A DNA stretch of 64,000 nucleotides from JAZKHT01 sp040385245 (GCA_040385245.1 JAZKHT010000006.1:1-64000); one strand, 5' to 3'; shown: positions 17,215-26,405, numbered from the stretch's first letter. The notes: generated by a model from the letters alone, not told the origin. Numbers and translations: made by a program.

Positions 17215-17254
17215 ATCATGCCCCCTTTCGCCGCCCTCAGGGAAAGCCCGATCC

Positions 17255-18202
17255 ATGTCCGATCCATTGTCCAGGCGCGTCGCACTTGCAACGCCCCCTA
17301 ACCTTGCACACCGTATCCGGGGATTGTCGGACCGCGCCATTGCGTGGCTGTTTGTGGCGCCGACGATCCTGCTCCTGCTGGCGGTGAACATCTTTCCGCT
17401 GATCTGGACCGTCCGGCTTAGCCTGACCAATTTCCGCACCAACCGACCCAACAACGCAGTCGAATTCGTGGGGATCGAAAACTATCGCAAGATCCTGACC
17501 GACCCCGACACCTGGGCATCCTTGCAGGCAACCGCGCATTTTCTGGTCTGGACCATCGTCTTGCAGGTTCTGATCGGGTTTGCCCTGGCCTATCTGATCA
17601 ACAAGAAATTCCGTGGCAGCGACCTGTGGACCACGCTGATCGTGTTGCCGATGATGCTGTCCCCGGCGGTGGTCGGGAATTTCTGGACGTTCCTTTATCA
17701 ACCGCAGATCGGATTGTTCAACTATTTCATCGCCTTCCTGTCCGGCGCTGATCCTGCCAGTTTCTCGATGATCGGCGAGGTTGCGCTGGCCCCCTGGGCC
17801 ATCGTGATCGTGGACACCTGGATGTGGACACCCTTTGTCATGCTGATCTGCCTTGCCGGTTTGCGGTCCATCCCCGCAAGCATCTACGAGGCGGCCGAAT
17901 GTGACCGTGCCAGCAAGTGGCGGCAATTCTGGACGATCACCATCCCGATGGCGCTGCCGTTCCTGATGCTGGCGGTGCTGTTCCGCGGGATCGAGAATTT
18001 CAAGATGTTCGATCTGGTCGTGCAACTGACCGGGGGCGGGCCAGGCTCCACGACGCAGCTTGTGTCCATCGACCTGAAGCGCGAGGCGTTCGAAAAATGG
18101 CGCACGGGCTATGCGTCGGCCTATGCCGTCATCCTGTTTGTCACCGTGTTCGGGCTGGCCTCGATCTACGTCAAGGCATTGAACAAGGTCAAAGACAGAT
18201 GA
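17255..18202 (+). CDS. Sugar-type ABC transporter permease (MalF/UgpA type)
   Basis: The 315-residue inner-membrane protein has six predicted helices, starting with AIAWLFVAPTILLLLAVNIF, and the EAA loop EAAECDRASKWRQFWTITIP near residues 211-230. Size and motifs fit carbohydrate-uptake family 1 permeases. It overlaps the next permease gene by four bases. Together they make the channel for the ligand of the preceding binding protein. Confidence 0.92.
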   Translation: MSDPLSRRVALATPPNLAHRIRGLSDRAIAWLFVAPTILLLLAVNIFPLIWTVRLSLTNFRTNRPNNAVEFVGIENYRKILTDPDTWASLQATAHFLVWTIVLQVLIGFALAYLINKKFRGSDLWTTLIVLPMMLSPAVVGNFWTFLYQPQIGLFNYFIAFLSGADPASFSMIGEVALAPWAIVIVDTWMWTPFVMLICLAGLRSIPASIYEAAECDRASKWRQFWTITIPMALPFLMLAVLFRGIENFKMFDLVVQLTGGGPGSTTQLVSIDLKREAFEKWRTGYASAYAVILFVTVFGLASIYVKALNKVKDR

Positions 18203-19140
18203 GCAGCTATTCCATCACCGAAGCCACGAGCCGTCAGAAATGGATCGCCGCGACCTTGGTCGTTGTCTACGCGGTGCTGACCCTGATCCCGCTGATCTGG
18301 ATCATCGCGACCGGGTTCAAGACGCCCGCAGATGCCATCGCCTATCCGCCCAAGGTGGTGTTCGCCCCGTCGCTGGAAGGGTATGTGAACCTGTTCACCA
18401 CGCGCAGCCGCGTCACGCCCGAGGATCTGGCCGCCCTGGGTGCCCCTGCCACCTGGTATGATGCCATTGTGCGCCAGTATGACATGGTGATCACCGGCCC
18501 GTCGCGCTATGGCGAACGCTTTATGAATTCGATCATCATCGGGTTCGGATCGACATTTCTGTCGGTGTTTCTGGGCACCATCGCCGCCTATGCCTTCAGC
18601 CGGTTCAAGGTGCCGCTCAAGGACGATCTGCTGTTCTTCATCCTGTCGACGCGGATGATGCCGCCCATCGCCGTCGCCATCCCGATCTTCCTGATGTATC
18701 GCCAATTGGGGTTAAGCGACACGCATCTGGGCATGATCCTGCTTTATACGGCGGTGAACCTGTCGCTGTCGGTCTGGTTGCTGAAAGGCTTTATCGACGA
18801 GATTCCGGTCGAATACGAAGAGGCGGCCCTGATCGACGGCTACACCAGGTTTCAGGCGTTCTACAAGGTCGTCTTGCCGCAGGCCGCAACCGGCATCGCC
18901 TCGACAGCGATCTTCTGCCTGATCTTTGCCTGGAACGAATACGCCTTTGCCGTTCTGCTGACCAGCGGCACCGCGCAGACAGCGCCGCCCTTCATTCCGA
19001 CCATCATCGGGGCAGGGGGCAAGGACTGGCCCGCCGTCGCCGCCGGGGCCACGCTGTTCCTGATGCCGATCATGGTGTTCACCATTCTGCTGCGCAAGCA
19101 CCTGCTGCGGGGCATCACATTCGGGGCGGTGCGGAAATGA
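18199..19140 (+). CDS. Sugar-type ABC transporter permease (MalG/UgpE type)
   Basis: The 313-residue inner-membrane protein begins with a hydrophobic helix (TLVVVYAVLTLIPLIWIIATGF), has a periplasmic loop of about 65 residues before the permease domain, and an EAA loop EEAALIDGYTRFQAFYKVVLP. The start at 18199 overlaps the upstream stop (ATGA), and its own stop overlaps the next small gene in the same way, so all three are translationally coupled. Confidence 0.92.
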   Translation: MSSYSITEATSRQKWIAATLVVVYAVLTLIPLIWIIATGFKTPADAIAYPPKVVFAPSLEGYVNLFTTRSRVTPEDLAALGAPATWYDAIVRQYDMVITGPSRYGERFMNSIIIGFGSTFLSVFLGTIAAYAFSRFKVPLKDDLLFFILSTRMMPPIAVAIPIFLMYRQLGLSDTHLGMILLYTAVNLSLSVWLLKGFIDEIPVEYEEAALIDGYTRFQAFYKVVLPQAATGIASTAIFCLIFAWNEYAFAVLLTSGTAQTAPPFIPTIIGAGGKDWPAVAAGATLFLMPIMVFTILLRKHLLRGITFGAVRK

Positions 19141-19325
19141 GAAGCTTTTTCAACGGTCTGATCCGGTTTCGCCGCTCTGCTTGGGAAATGGTCGCGACCG
19201 TCCTGATCGCTGCGGGCGTGGTGATGCTGATGCAGCCCTTTGCGCTGGTGCTGTTCACCTATTCCTTTGTCGTGACGCTGGTGGGGACGGTCATGTTCAT
19301 CATCGTCAGCCATTTCCCGGAGTAG
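19137..19325 (+). CDS. Small two-helix membrane protein inside the ABC operon
   Basis: The 62-residue protein has a basic N-terminus (RSFFNGLIRFRRSAW) and two hydrophobic segments (about 18-38 and 40-58). Its ATG overlaps the permease stop (ATGA) and the ATPase gene begins three bases after its stop. A small membrane protein between permeases and two ATPases recalls the rhizobial glycerol importer operons (glpSTPQV), which carry a short extra membrane protein. This one is shorter, and I do not recognise its family. It may be an accessory subunit of the transporter. Confidence 0.8.
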   Translation: MRSFFNGLIRFRRSAWEMVATVLIAAGVVMLMQPFALVLFTYSFVVTLVGTVMFIIVSHFPE

Positions 19326-19328
19326 CCG

Positions 19329-20423
19329 ATGGCACAAATCGTGATCAAGAACGTCCGCAAGGAATTTGGTGCCTTCACCGCCGTGCAATCGTCCAGCTTC
19401 ACCATTGAAGACGGCGAGTTTTTCATGCTGCTTGGCCCGTCCGGCTGCGGCAAGACCACAACCCTGCGGATGATCGCGGGGCTGGAACTGCCCACCTCGG
19501 GCGAGATTTACATCAATGGCGAAGAGGTCAGCCAAAAGCCCGCATCGAAACGCGATATCGCCTTTGTTTTCCAGATGTTCGCGCTGTATCCGCATATGAA
19601 CGTGCGCAAGAACATCTCGTATCCCCTGGTCAGTCAGGGGATGCCGCGCGATCAGGTGCGCGCCAAGGTGGACGAGGTGGCGGGAATTCTGGGGATCACC
19701 AGGCTTTTGGACAAGCCGGTGGGGGGGCTGTCGGGGGGTGACCGGCAGCGTGTCGCCCTGGGCCGCGCCATCGTGCGCGATCCGGCCTGCTTTCTAATGG
19801 ACGAACCCCTTGGCGCACTGGACGCCGAATTCCGCGAACGCATGGCGCTGGAGTTGCGCGCGCTGCACGACCGCATCGGGGCCACGACCGTCTACGTCAC
19901 CCATGACCAGCTTGAGGCGATGCAGATGGGCGACAAAATCGTAGTGATGAACCACGGGGTCGTCGAACAGTTCGGCAAACCGCAACAGATCTACGACTGG
20001 CCTGCCACAACCTTTGTGGCGCGGTTCATCGGATCACCGGCGATGAACCTGCTGGATTTTGACGGCATGGTTGGCAACGGAACGGACCATGTTTCGCTGG
20101 CGGACACGCGCGTGCAGATTCCCCGGATGATCAGCGGCGCAAGTGGCACGCTCACCTTTGGCGTGCGGCCCGAACATGTGCGGCTGGACGATGCGGCGGG
20201 GTTTCGCGGGCGCATCACGGCGACCGAATATCTGGGCACAACGCAGATCGTGACGCTGGATACGCCGCTTGGGCCGGTCAAGGCCCGCTGCGGATCGCAG
20301 ATCGCCGTGCGGATCGGCGACACGACCGGTCTTGGCTTTGATCCCCGGTCGATCACGCTGTTTGCGGACAATGGGCATGCGCTGCTTTCCGTGGCAAATC
20401 AGAAGGTTCTGCAACATGGCTGA
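19329..20423 (+). CDS. ABC transporter ATPase, first of two (MalK/UgpC/GlpS type)
   Basis: The 364-residue ATPase has Walker A GPSGCGKTT, Q-loop FVFQMFALYPHM, Walker B CFLMDEPLGALD and H-loop VTHDQLEAM, with a C-terminal TOBE/MalK-like domain. Its signature is LSGGDRQRVALGRA, with Asp at the usual Gln position. It overlaps the second ATPase gene by eight bases. Two different ATPases for one permease pair imply a heterodimeric ATPase, as in rhizobial glycerol importers. Confidence 0.93.
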   Translation: MAQIVIKNVRKEFGAFTAVQSSSFTIEDGEFFMLLGPSGCGKTTTLRMIAGLELPTSGEIYINGEEVSQKPASKRDIAFVFQMFALYPHMNVRKNISYPLVSQGMPRDQVRAKVDEVAGILGITRLLDKPVGGLSGGDRQRVALGRAIVRDPACFLMDEPLGALDAEFRERMALELRALHDRIGATTVYVTHDQLEAMQMGDKIVVMNHGVVEQFGKPQQIYDWPATTFVARFIGSPAMNLLDFDGMVGNGTDHVSLADTRVQIPRMISGASGTLTFGVRPEHVRLDDAAGFRGRITATEYLGTTQIVTLDTPLGPVKARCGSQIAVRIGDTTGLGFDPRSITLFADNGHALLSVANQKVLQHG

Positions 20424-21411
20424 GGTGCGGCTTCACGACATCTCGAAATCTTTCGGGGCGCAGGCTGCGCTGCGGGATGTGTCAATGACGGTGCCGGACG
20501 GGGCCTTTGTGGTGCTGCTGGGGCCGACGGGCGCGGGCAAGACCACGATGCTGCGGCTGGTGTCGGGTCTGGACAGGGCCAGCGCGGGCGAGGTGTTCAT
20601 CGGCGGCCAGTCGATGAACGGTTTGACGCCCGCGCAGCGCAATGTGGCGATGGTGTTCCAGCAATATTCGCTTTACCCCCATCTGACGGTGCGGGAAAAC
20701 ATGGAATTCCCGCTGAAATCCCCCCTGCTGAAAACCCCAAGGGTCGAAATCACCCGCAAGGTGGCCGAGGTGGCGGAAATCCTGCAAATCTCGCACAAGC
20801 TGGACAACAAGGCGACTGCCCTGTCGGGTGGAGAGATGCAGCGCGTGTCGATCGGGCGGGCGCTGGTGCGCGATCCGGCGGTCTATCTGATGGACGAACC
20901 GCTGTCGTCACTGGATGCCAAACTGCGCGCCGACCTGCGGGTAGAGTTGAAGAGCATTCAGGCCAATCTGGGGGCGACGTTCCTTTATGTGACGCATGAC
21001 CAGATCGAGGCGATGACGATGGCGACGCACGTCGGCGTTCTGGATCAGGGGTGCTTGGTGCAGTTCGGCCCGCCGCGCGAGATTTATGAACGGCCTGTCA
21101 GCATCTATGCCGCCGGGCGACTGGGTCAGCCCCACATCAACATTCTGCCCGCCGGTCTGTTCGGTGCGGCCCCGCACGGTGCCGCGCATATCGGCCTGCG
21201 CCCCGAGCAGATCGAACAGGGCGCGGGGCAGGACAGTCTGGTCAAGCGGGTCGAGCATCTGGGGGACCAGACGCGCCTGCACCTGTCGTTCAAGTATCAC
21301 GATCTGACCACTGTCACCGACGCTCATACGTCGCTGAAATCGGGCGACATCGTGAAAATCCAACCGCTGCGCCCGTTCTACTTTGACGCCGCCGGCATCC
21401 GTATCGTTTGA
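20416..21411 (+). CDS. ABC transporter ATPase, second of two (GlpT type)
   Basis: The 331-residue ATPase has Walker A GPTGAGKTT, Q-loop MVFQQYSLYPHL, signature LSGGEMQRVSIGRAL, Walker B VYLMDEPLSSLD and H-loop VTHDQIEAM, then a shortened regulatory domain. The ATG at 20416 lies inside the end of the preceding ATPase gene. Motifs are complete, so both ATPases should be active. It probably pairs with the preceding ATPase; the kinase gene follows after 11 bases. Confidence 0.93.
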   Translation: MAEVRLHDISKSFGAQAALRDVSMTVPDGAFVVLLGPTGAGKTTMLRLVSGLDRASAGEVFIGGQSMNGLTPAQRNVAMVFQQYSLYPHLTVRENMEFPLKSPLLKTPRVEITRKVAEVAEILQISHKLDNKATALSGGEMQRVSIGRALVRDPAVYLMDEPLSSLDAKLRADLRVELKSIQANLGATFLYVTHDQIEAMTMATHVGVLDQGCLVQFGPPREIYERPVSIYAAGRLGQPHINILPAGLFGAAPHGAAHIGLRPEQIEQGAGQDSLVKRVEHLGDQTRLHLSFKYHDLTTVTDAHTSLKSGDIVKIQPLRPFYFDAAGIRIV

Positions 21412-21422
21412 GGGAAATGACC

Positions 21423-23042
21423 ATGACGCAATTCATGAACAAGCGCGAAAACATTGTCACCGAGGCGATTGACGGCGCGCTGATGGCGTCGGGGGGGCGA
21501 TTGGTGCGGCTGGATGGTTTCCCGCATATCCGTGTGGTTCTGCGCGCCGATTGGGACAAGTCGCGGGTCGCGCTGGTGTCGGGCGGCGGGTCCGGCCACG
21601 AACCTGCGCATGTCGGCTTTGTCGGGGCGGGGATGCTGACGGCGGCGGTCTGCGGCGATGTCTTTGCCTCGCCCTCTGTCGATGCGGTGCTGGCGGGGAT
21701 TCTGGCGGTGACCGGGCCTGCCGGATGCCTGCTGGTGGTCAAGAATTACACCGGTGACAGGCTGAACTTTGGTCTGGCCGCAGAACGGGCGCGGGCTTTC
21801 GGCCTGAAGGTCAGCATGGTGATCGTGGATGACGACATCGCCCTGCCCAACCTGCCGCAATCGCGCGGTCTGGCAGGCACGCTTTTTGTGCACAAGATCG
21901 CAGGCCATCTGGCGGAACAGGGGGCCAATCTGGCAACCGTGGCGGCCGCGGCAGAGCGAGTGATTGCAGGCACCAGATCCATCGGCATGTCGCTTGACAC
22001 CTGCACCGTCCCCGGATCGGCCAAGGAAAGCCGGATCGCCGCCGGAAAGGCCGAACTCGGCCTTGGCATCCACGGAGAGCCGGGGGTAGAGCAGATCGAT
22101 TTTTCCAGCGCCGAACAGGCGATGGCCGCAATGATCGACAAGCTGTCCGCCACGATGGGCGACGGTCCCCACGTCGCCCTGTTGAACAATCTGGGCGGGG
22201 CGTCGGTGCTGGAAATGTCGGTGCTTGCGTACGAATTGCTTCGGTCGGACATGGGCAAGAAGATCACCTGCATCGTCGGCCCGGCGGCGATGATGACCTC
22301 GCTTGACATGCGCGGTGTGTCGGTGTCGGTCCTGCCCCTGACCCCGCCGGACGAGGTGGCCTTGCGCGCGGATGTGGCCCTGTCGGCCTGGCCCGGATGC
22401 GCCCGTGTTGCTGCCCCGGTTTCGGTTGCCCTGCCGGATGGGTTGACCCCCATCCGCCCCATCCCGTCGCATCACGCGGCCACCCGCGCCTTTCTTGCCC
22501 ATTGCTGCGAAATCATGATGGCAATGGAGTCGGATCTGAACGCGCTGGATGCCAAATCCGGCGATGGCGACACCGGGTCAACCCTTGCCGGCGCGGCGCG
22601 TGCGCTTGTGGGGGCGTTGGACAGGTTGCCCCTTGCCGATCACACCCAGCTTTACCGGGCGATCGGCCTGGAACTCAGCCAGACTATGGGCGGATCGTCC
22701 GGGGTGCTGCTGGCGATCTTCTTCGCCGCTGCGGGGGATGCCGCGTCCAGCGGGTTGACGATGCGCGACGCGCTGTTGGCCGGACTGGAACGGATGCAGG
22801 AAATCGGCGGCGCAAGACTGGGCGACCGCACCATGGTGGACGCGCTGCACCCCGCCCTTCTGGCGCTGGACGGTGGCCTGCGTGCCGCCACAGCGGCGGC
22901 GCGAAAGGGCGCGGACCTGACCGCCACCATGCTCATCGCCAAGGCGGGCCGGGCGTCCTATGTCAGCGCGGACAAACTGGGCGGTCACGCCGACCCAGGG
23001 GCCGAAGCCGTCGCCCGATTGTTCGAGGCGTTGGGGCGTTAA
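21423..23042 (+). CDS. DhaK-DhaL fusion kinase (dihydroxyacetone or tetrulose kinase)
   Basis: The 539-residue ATP-dependent kinase joins a DhaK domain (about 1-330) and a DhaL domain (about 350-539). DhaK shows SGGGSGHEPAHVG and LGIHGEPG, where His217 matches the His that binds the substrate carbonyl covalently. DhaL shows the Mg-ATP loop with Asp381 and Asp383 (SGDGDTGST). I chose ATG 21423, eight bases after GAGGG; a TTG at 21408 and ATG at 21417 are in frame. As a fused form it needs no PTS partner. It phosphorylates dihydroxyacetone or a related ketose such as erythrulose brought in by the upstream importer. The exact substrate cannot be told from motifs. Confidence 0.92.
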   Translation: MTQFMNKRENIVTEAIDGALMASGGRLVRLDGFPHIRVVLRADWDKSRVALVSGGGSGHEPAHVGFVGAGMLTAAVCGDVFASPSVDAVLAGILAVTGPAGCLLVVKNYTGDRLNFGLAAERARAFGLKVSMVIVDDDIALPNLPQSRGLAGTLFVHKIAGHLAEQGANLATVAAAAERVIAGTRSIGMSLDTCTVPGSAKESRIAAGKAELGLGIHGEPGVEQIDFSSAEQAMAAMIDKLSATMGDGPHVALLNNLGGASVLEMSVLAYELLRSDMGKKITCIVGPAAMMTSLDMRGVSVSVLPLTPPDEVALRADVALSAWPGCARVAAPVSVALPDGLTPIRPIPSHHAATRAFLAHCCEIMMAMESDLNALDAKSGDGDTGSTLAGAARALVGALDRLPLADHTQLYRAIGLELSQTMGGSSGVLLAIFFAAAGDAASSGLTMRDALLAGLERMQEIGGARLGDRTMVDALHPALLALDGGLRAATAAARKGADLTATMLIAKAGRASYVSADKLGGHADPGAEAVARLFEALGR

Positions 23043-23071
23043 CCGCGCATCCGGATCAATCGATACCCTTG

Positions 23072-23106
23072 CCGTGACCGGTCGCCCTGCGCGGGGCCGG
23101 TCACGG
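23072..23106 (+). terminator. Hairpin after the DhaKL kinase gene
   Basis: CCGTGACCGG and CCGGTCACGG form a perfect 10-bp stem with a 15-base loop, 30 bases after the kinase stop. No T-run follows. It probably marks the end of the LacI-controlled operon. Confidence 0.7.
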
Positions 23107-23178
23107 TAGGCATCCGTCATGCAGCCTTCACACAGGGTGACTAGGACAGCGGTGATTGACCCTGACCGAGGATACCCC

Positions 23179-25347
23179 ATGGCCTTTCGTTCCCTCACCG
23201 CCGCCTCTGTGCTGGCGCTGTGCACAGCGCATCCCGTTTTGGCCGAGATGACCTTCAACCGCATCGCGACCTTTCCGACCACCGCGAACATGGCGGCGGG
23301 CGAAGTCCTTGCCCGGCCGTCCAGCGCCGAGATCATATCGGCATCCGAAGACGGGATGACGCTGGTCTATACCGACAGCCCGCTGGGCGTGATCGGCCTG
23401 ATCGACATTACCGACCCCAAAGCCCCGAAACCCTTGGGCAATGTCGTGATGGGAGGAGAGCCGACAACAGCGCAGATCATCGCGAACCGCGCGTTTATCG
23501 GCGTCAACACCTCGGACAGCTTTGCCACACCCTCGGGCAAGCTGGTGACGCTCGACATGGACAGTCGCAGCGTGGTGGCCGAGTGTGACCTTGGCGGCCA
23601 ACCCGACGCAGTGGCAAAGGCACAGGACGGCAGTTTCATTGCCGTCGCTATTGAAAACGAGCGTGACGAAGACCTGAACGATGGCGCGCTGCCGCAGATG
23701 CCCGCAGGCTTTGTGGTGAAACTGCCCCTTTCGGCGGGTGAGGTGGATTGCGCGGCAAAGCAGGTCATTGAAATGACCGGTCTGGCTGAGGTTGGCGCTG
23801 ATGACCCGGAACCCGAATACCTTGACATCAACGCGGCAGGCGAAATTGTCGTCACCTTGCAGGAAAACAACCACATCGTCGTCATCGGTGCCGACGGCGC
23901 GGTGACGTCGCATTTTTCCGCAGGATCGGTCGATCTGACCGGGGTCGACACCGCGCGGGACGGCACACTTGCTGCCACCGGCACCAGGACGGCCTTGCGC
24001 GAACCCGATGCGGTGAAGTGGATCGATGACACCCATTTCGCCGTCGCGAACGAAGGCGATTACGAAGGCGGCTCTCGCAGTTGGACCATATTCGCCAAGG
24101 ACGGCACGGTTGTTTACGAAAGCGGTGCGTCGCTGGAACAGGCGATTGCCGAGATCGGCCACTATCCCGAACACCGCAGCGGGTCAAAAGGCGCGGAACT
24201 TGAATCCGTCGAGATTGCCACCTTTGGCACCACACCAATGGCTTTTGTCGCGTCCGAGCGGGCCTCGGTCATCGGGGTCTACGATCTGACCGATCCCGCG
24301 GCACCGGTGCTGACGCAGCTTTTGCCTTCGGGCATCAGCCCCGAAGGCATGGTCGCCCTTCCCGCGCGCAACCTTTTTGCCACCGCGAACGAGGTCGATC
24401 TGGTCGAAGACGGTGGCGTGCGCGCGCATGTCATGCTCTATGAACTGGCCGAAGGGGTGCCCGCCTATCCGATGCTGACCGCCGCCGGGGCGGACCCGGC
24501 AATCGGCTGGGGGGCGTTGTCGGGCCTTGCGGCCGATGCGGCAAAAGCGGGCACGCTTTATGCCGTGTCGGACTCGGTCTATGGCATGATGCCCGCGATC
24601 TATGAAATCGACGCGACCCAGACCCCGGCGCGGATCGTGAACCGCACCGTCGTCACCCGTGGCGGGTTCCCGGCCCAGAAGCTGGACCTTGAAGGTGTGG
24701 CGCTGGACGGGGCGGGTGGCTTTTGGCTGGCAAGCGAAGGGCGCAGCGACCGACTTTACCCCCATGCGGTTCTGCACGTCGACGCCGAAGGGGCCATCGA
24801 TGCTGAAATCGCCCTGCCCGAGGCCCTGTTGACACAGGAAATCCGCTACGGGCTGGAAGGGATCACCGTTGCGGGCGACGTGTTGTGGATGGCCGTCCAG
24901 CGTGAATGGAAGGACGACCCGGCAGGCATGGTCAAGTTGCTGGCCTATGACACCGTGAAGGACACCTGGGGTGCCGTGCACTACCCGCTTGAGGCGGTTG
25001 CCGACGGCGCATGGATGGGCCTGTCGGAAATCACGGCTGTGGGCGATTGGGTTTATGTCGTTGAACGCGACAATCAGGTCGGGCAGGCGGCGGCGGTCAA
25101 GCGGCTGTACCGTGTGCCCGCATCCGCGATGCAGCCCGCCGAACTGGGCTACCCCTTGCCGGTGGTCCCCAAGGAACTGGTCCACGATTTCCTGCCCGAT
25201 CTGGCGGTGCTGAACGGTTATGCCTCCGAAAAGATCGAAGGCTTTGCCATCGACTCAGGCGGCATCGGCTGGGTTGTCACCGACAATGACGGCGTCGATG
25301 ACAGCTCTGGCGAGACGCTGTTCTGGTCCATCGGCACGGTGGAATGA
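23179..25347 (+). CDS. Exported choice-of-anchor/esterase-like phytase protein
   Basis: The 722-residue protein has a Sec signal (SLTAASVLALCTAHPVLA before EMTF). The N-terminal half (about 25-430) is a beta-propeller-like repeat region with HYPEHRSGSKGAELESVEIA and ISPEGMVAL, as in choice-of-anchor I proteins. The C-terminal half (about 440-722) resembles the esterase-like domain of phytase proteins (LDLEGVALDGAGGFWLASEG, YGLEGITV, EKIEGFAID). It likely acts in the periplasm or outside the cell, perhaps on a phosphate ester, but no activity is proven by sequence. The start at 23179 has GAGGA upstream. A hairpin on each side separates it from its neighbours, so it is probably its own transcript. 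Confidence 0.8.
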   Translation: MAFRSLTAASVLALCTAHPVLAEMTFNRIATFPTTANMAAGEVLARPSSAEIISASEDGMTLVYTDSPLGVIGLIDITDPKAPKPLGNVVMGGEPTTAQIIANRAFIGVNTSDSFATPSGKLVTLDMDSRSVVAECDLGGQPDAVAKAQDGSFIAVAIENERDEDLNDGALPQMPAGFVVKLPLSAGEVDCAAKQVIEMTGLAEVGADDPEPEYLDINAAGEIVVTLQENNHIVVIGADGAVTSHFSAGSVDLTGVDTARDGTLAATGTRTALREPDAVKWIDDTHFAVANEGDYEGGSRSWTIFAKDGTVVYESGASLEQAIAEIGHYPEHRSGSKGAELESVEIATFGTTPMAFVASERASVIGVYDLTDPAAPVLTQLLPSGISPEGMVALPARNLFATANEVDLVEDGGVRAHVMLYELAEGVPAYPMLTAAGADPAIGWGALSGLAADAAKAGTLYAVSDSVYGMMPAIYEIDATQTPARIVNRTVVTRGGFPAQKLDLEGVALDGAGGFWLASEGRSDRLYPHAVLHVDAEGAIDAEIALPEALLTQEIRYGLEGITVAGDVLWMAVQREWKDDPAGMVKLLAYDTVKDTWGAVHYPLEAVADGAWMGLSEITAVGDWVYVVERDNQVGQAAAVKRLYRVPASAMQPAELGYPLPVVPKELVHDFLPDLAVLNGYASEKIEGFAIDSGGIGWVVTDNDGVDDSSGETLFWSIGTVE

Positions 25348-25370
25348 CACCCAACGGCTGCCCTTGGGTG
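25348..25370 (+). terminator. Hairpin after the phytase-like gene
   Basis: CACCCAA and TTGGGTG form a 7-bp stem with a nine-base loop directly after the stop codon. No T-run follows. It is a weak terminator candidate. The remaining bases to 25525 show no gene. Confidence 0.5.
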
Positions 25371-25525
25371 ACATCCGGGGCAGCCCCCGCCCGCCGGTTC
25401 GAAGGCCAAGGCCCGGTCCATCACACAGGCCGCCGATTGGTGGCCCGTGTCATTGCGCCAAAGGCAATACCGGCGCGCAAGACAGCGTCGACGTCGCGCC
25501 GATGACTCCGGCGGTTGATCCCGGC

Positions 25526-26224
25526 CTAGACGTGCCGCGTCAGGCCCCCATCAACGCGCAGGGTCTGGCCGGTGACATAGCTTGCATCGTCGGTCAGCAG
25601 AAACGCCGCGGCCTTGGCCTGTTCCTCGACCCGTGCGATGCGCTTCAACGCGGCCAGATCGCCGTATTTCGCGACGTCCAGGCTGTCGGTGAACCCCGGC
25701 GCAAGGCAGTTCATGCGGATGTTCTGCGGGCCATAGCGGTCGGCATAAAGCTTGGTGAATGTCGATACCGCCGCGCGATAGGTGCAGGATGCAGGGAACC
25801 ACGGCGACGGCTCGAACGCGGCGTAGGTTGTGACGTTGACGATGGACCCCGCCCCCTGCGCCACCATGATCGGCGTGACAAGGCGCGACATGCGGATCAC
25901 CGACTTCACGATCATGTCATGCGCCAGATCCCAGTTTTCATCTGTAATATCAAGCAGATCGCCCTTGGGCGGGTGACCTGTGTGGTTCAGCACGGCATCA
26001 ATCCGGCCATAAGTGGCCATGGCCAGATCGACGACGCCATTCAGATCAGCTTCGGTCTGCGCAACACCGCGACAGGCCACGCCGCCCAGTTCGGCCGCCA
26101 GCGTTTCGCAGTTTTCCGATGGCGACATCAATGCCAGCGCATAGCCACGCGCGTGCATTTCGCGCGCGACGGCAGCACCTATGCCCCGCCCGCCGCCGGT
26201 GATCAGACAGACCTTTTGCGTCAT
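25526..26224 (-). CDS. SDR-family protein lacking the canonical YxxxK motif
   Basis: The 232-residue protein has the classical SDR fold: cofactor motif TGGGRGIG (9-16), NHTG (80-83) in place of NNAG, and the C-terminal VTGQTLRVDGG. Alignment of AAVSTFTKLYA with typical SDRs puts Ser146 at the catalytic Tyr and Arg150 at the catalytic Lys; Thr133 replaces the usual Ser. Tyr149 is present but has no Lys four residues on. It could use a different chemistry, bind cofactor without catalysis, or belong to a divergent subgroup in which these changes are normal. The start at 26224 has AAGAGGA upstream. It stands alone between a phytase-like gene and terC. Confidence 0.8.
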   Translation of the reverse strand: MTQKVCLITGGGRGIGAAVAREMHARGYALALMSPSENCETLAAELGGVACRGVAQTEADLNGVVDLAMATYGRIDAVLNHTGHPPKGDLLDITDENWDLAHDMIVKSVIRMSRLVTPIMVAQGAGSIVNVTTYAAFEPSPWFPASCTYRAAVSTFTKLYADRYGPQNIRMNCLAPGFTDSLDVAKYGDLAALKRIARVEEQAKAAAFLLTDDASYVTGQTLRVDGGLTRHV

Positions 26225-26357
26225 GGTTTTCCTCTTGGAAACGGTTGATGCGAAGGGATGCAGGGTGACGGGCGGCTTTGCCCTGCGGATCGGATCGCTG
26301 ATCCGCCGTGGTGTCAGGGCCAAGCGTGACACGACCGGCACCGCAACAGGCAACACC

Positions 26358-26394
26358 GCCCCCTTTGACCCGGCCTGACCGGGCCAAGGGGGGC
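26358..26394 (-). terminator. Long hairpin after the TerC gene
   Basis: A 16-position stem (26358-26373 with 26379-26394) has one A-C mismatch and one G-T pair around the five-base loop CCTGA. It lies 11 bases beyond the terC stop on the minus strand and is the strongest stem in this part of the window. It lacks a T-run but likely ends the terC transcript. Confidence 0.7.
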
Positions 26395-26405
26395 AGGGGG
26401 CCGTC

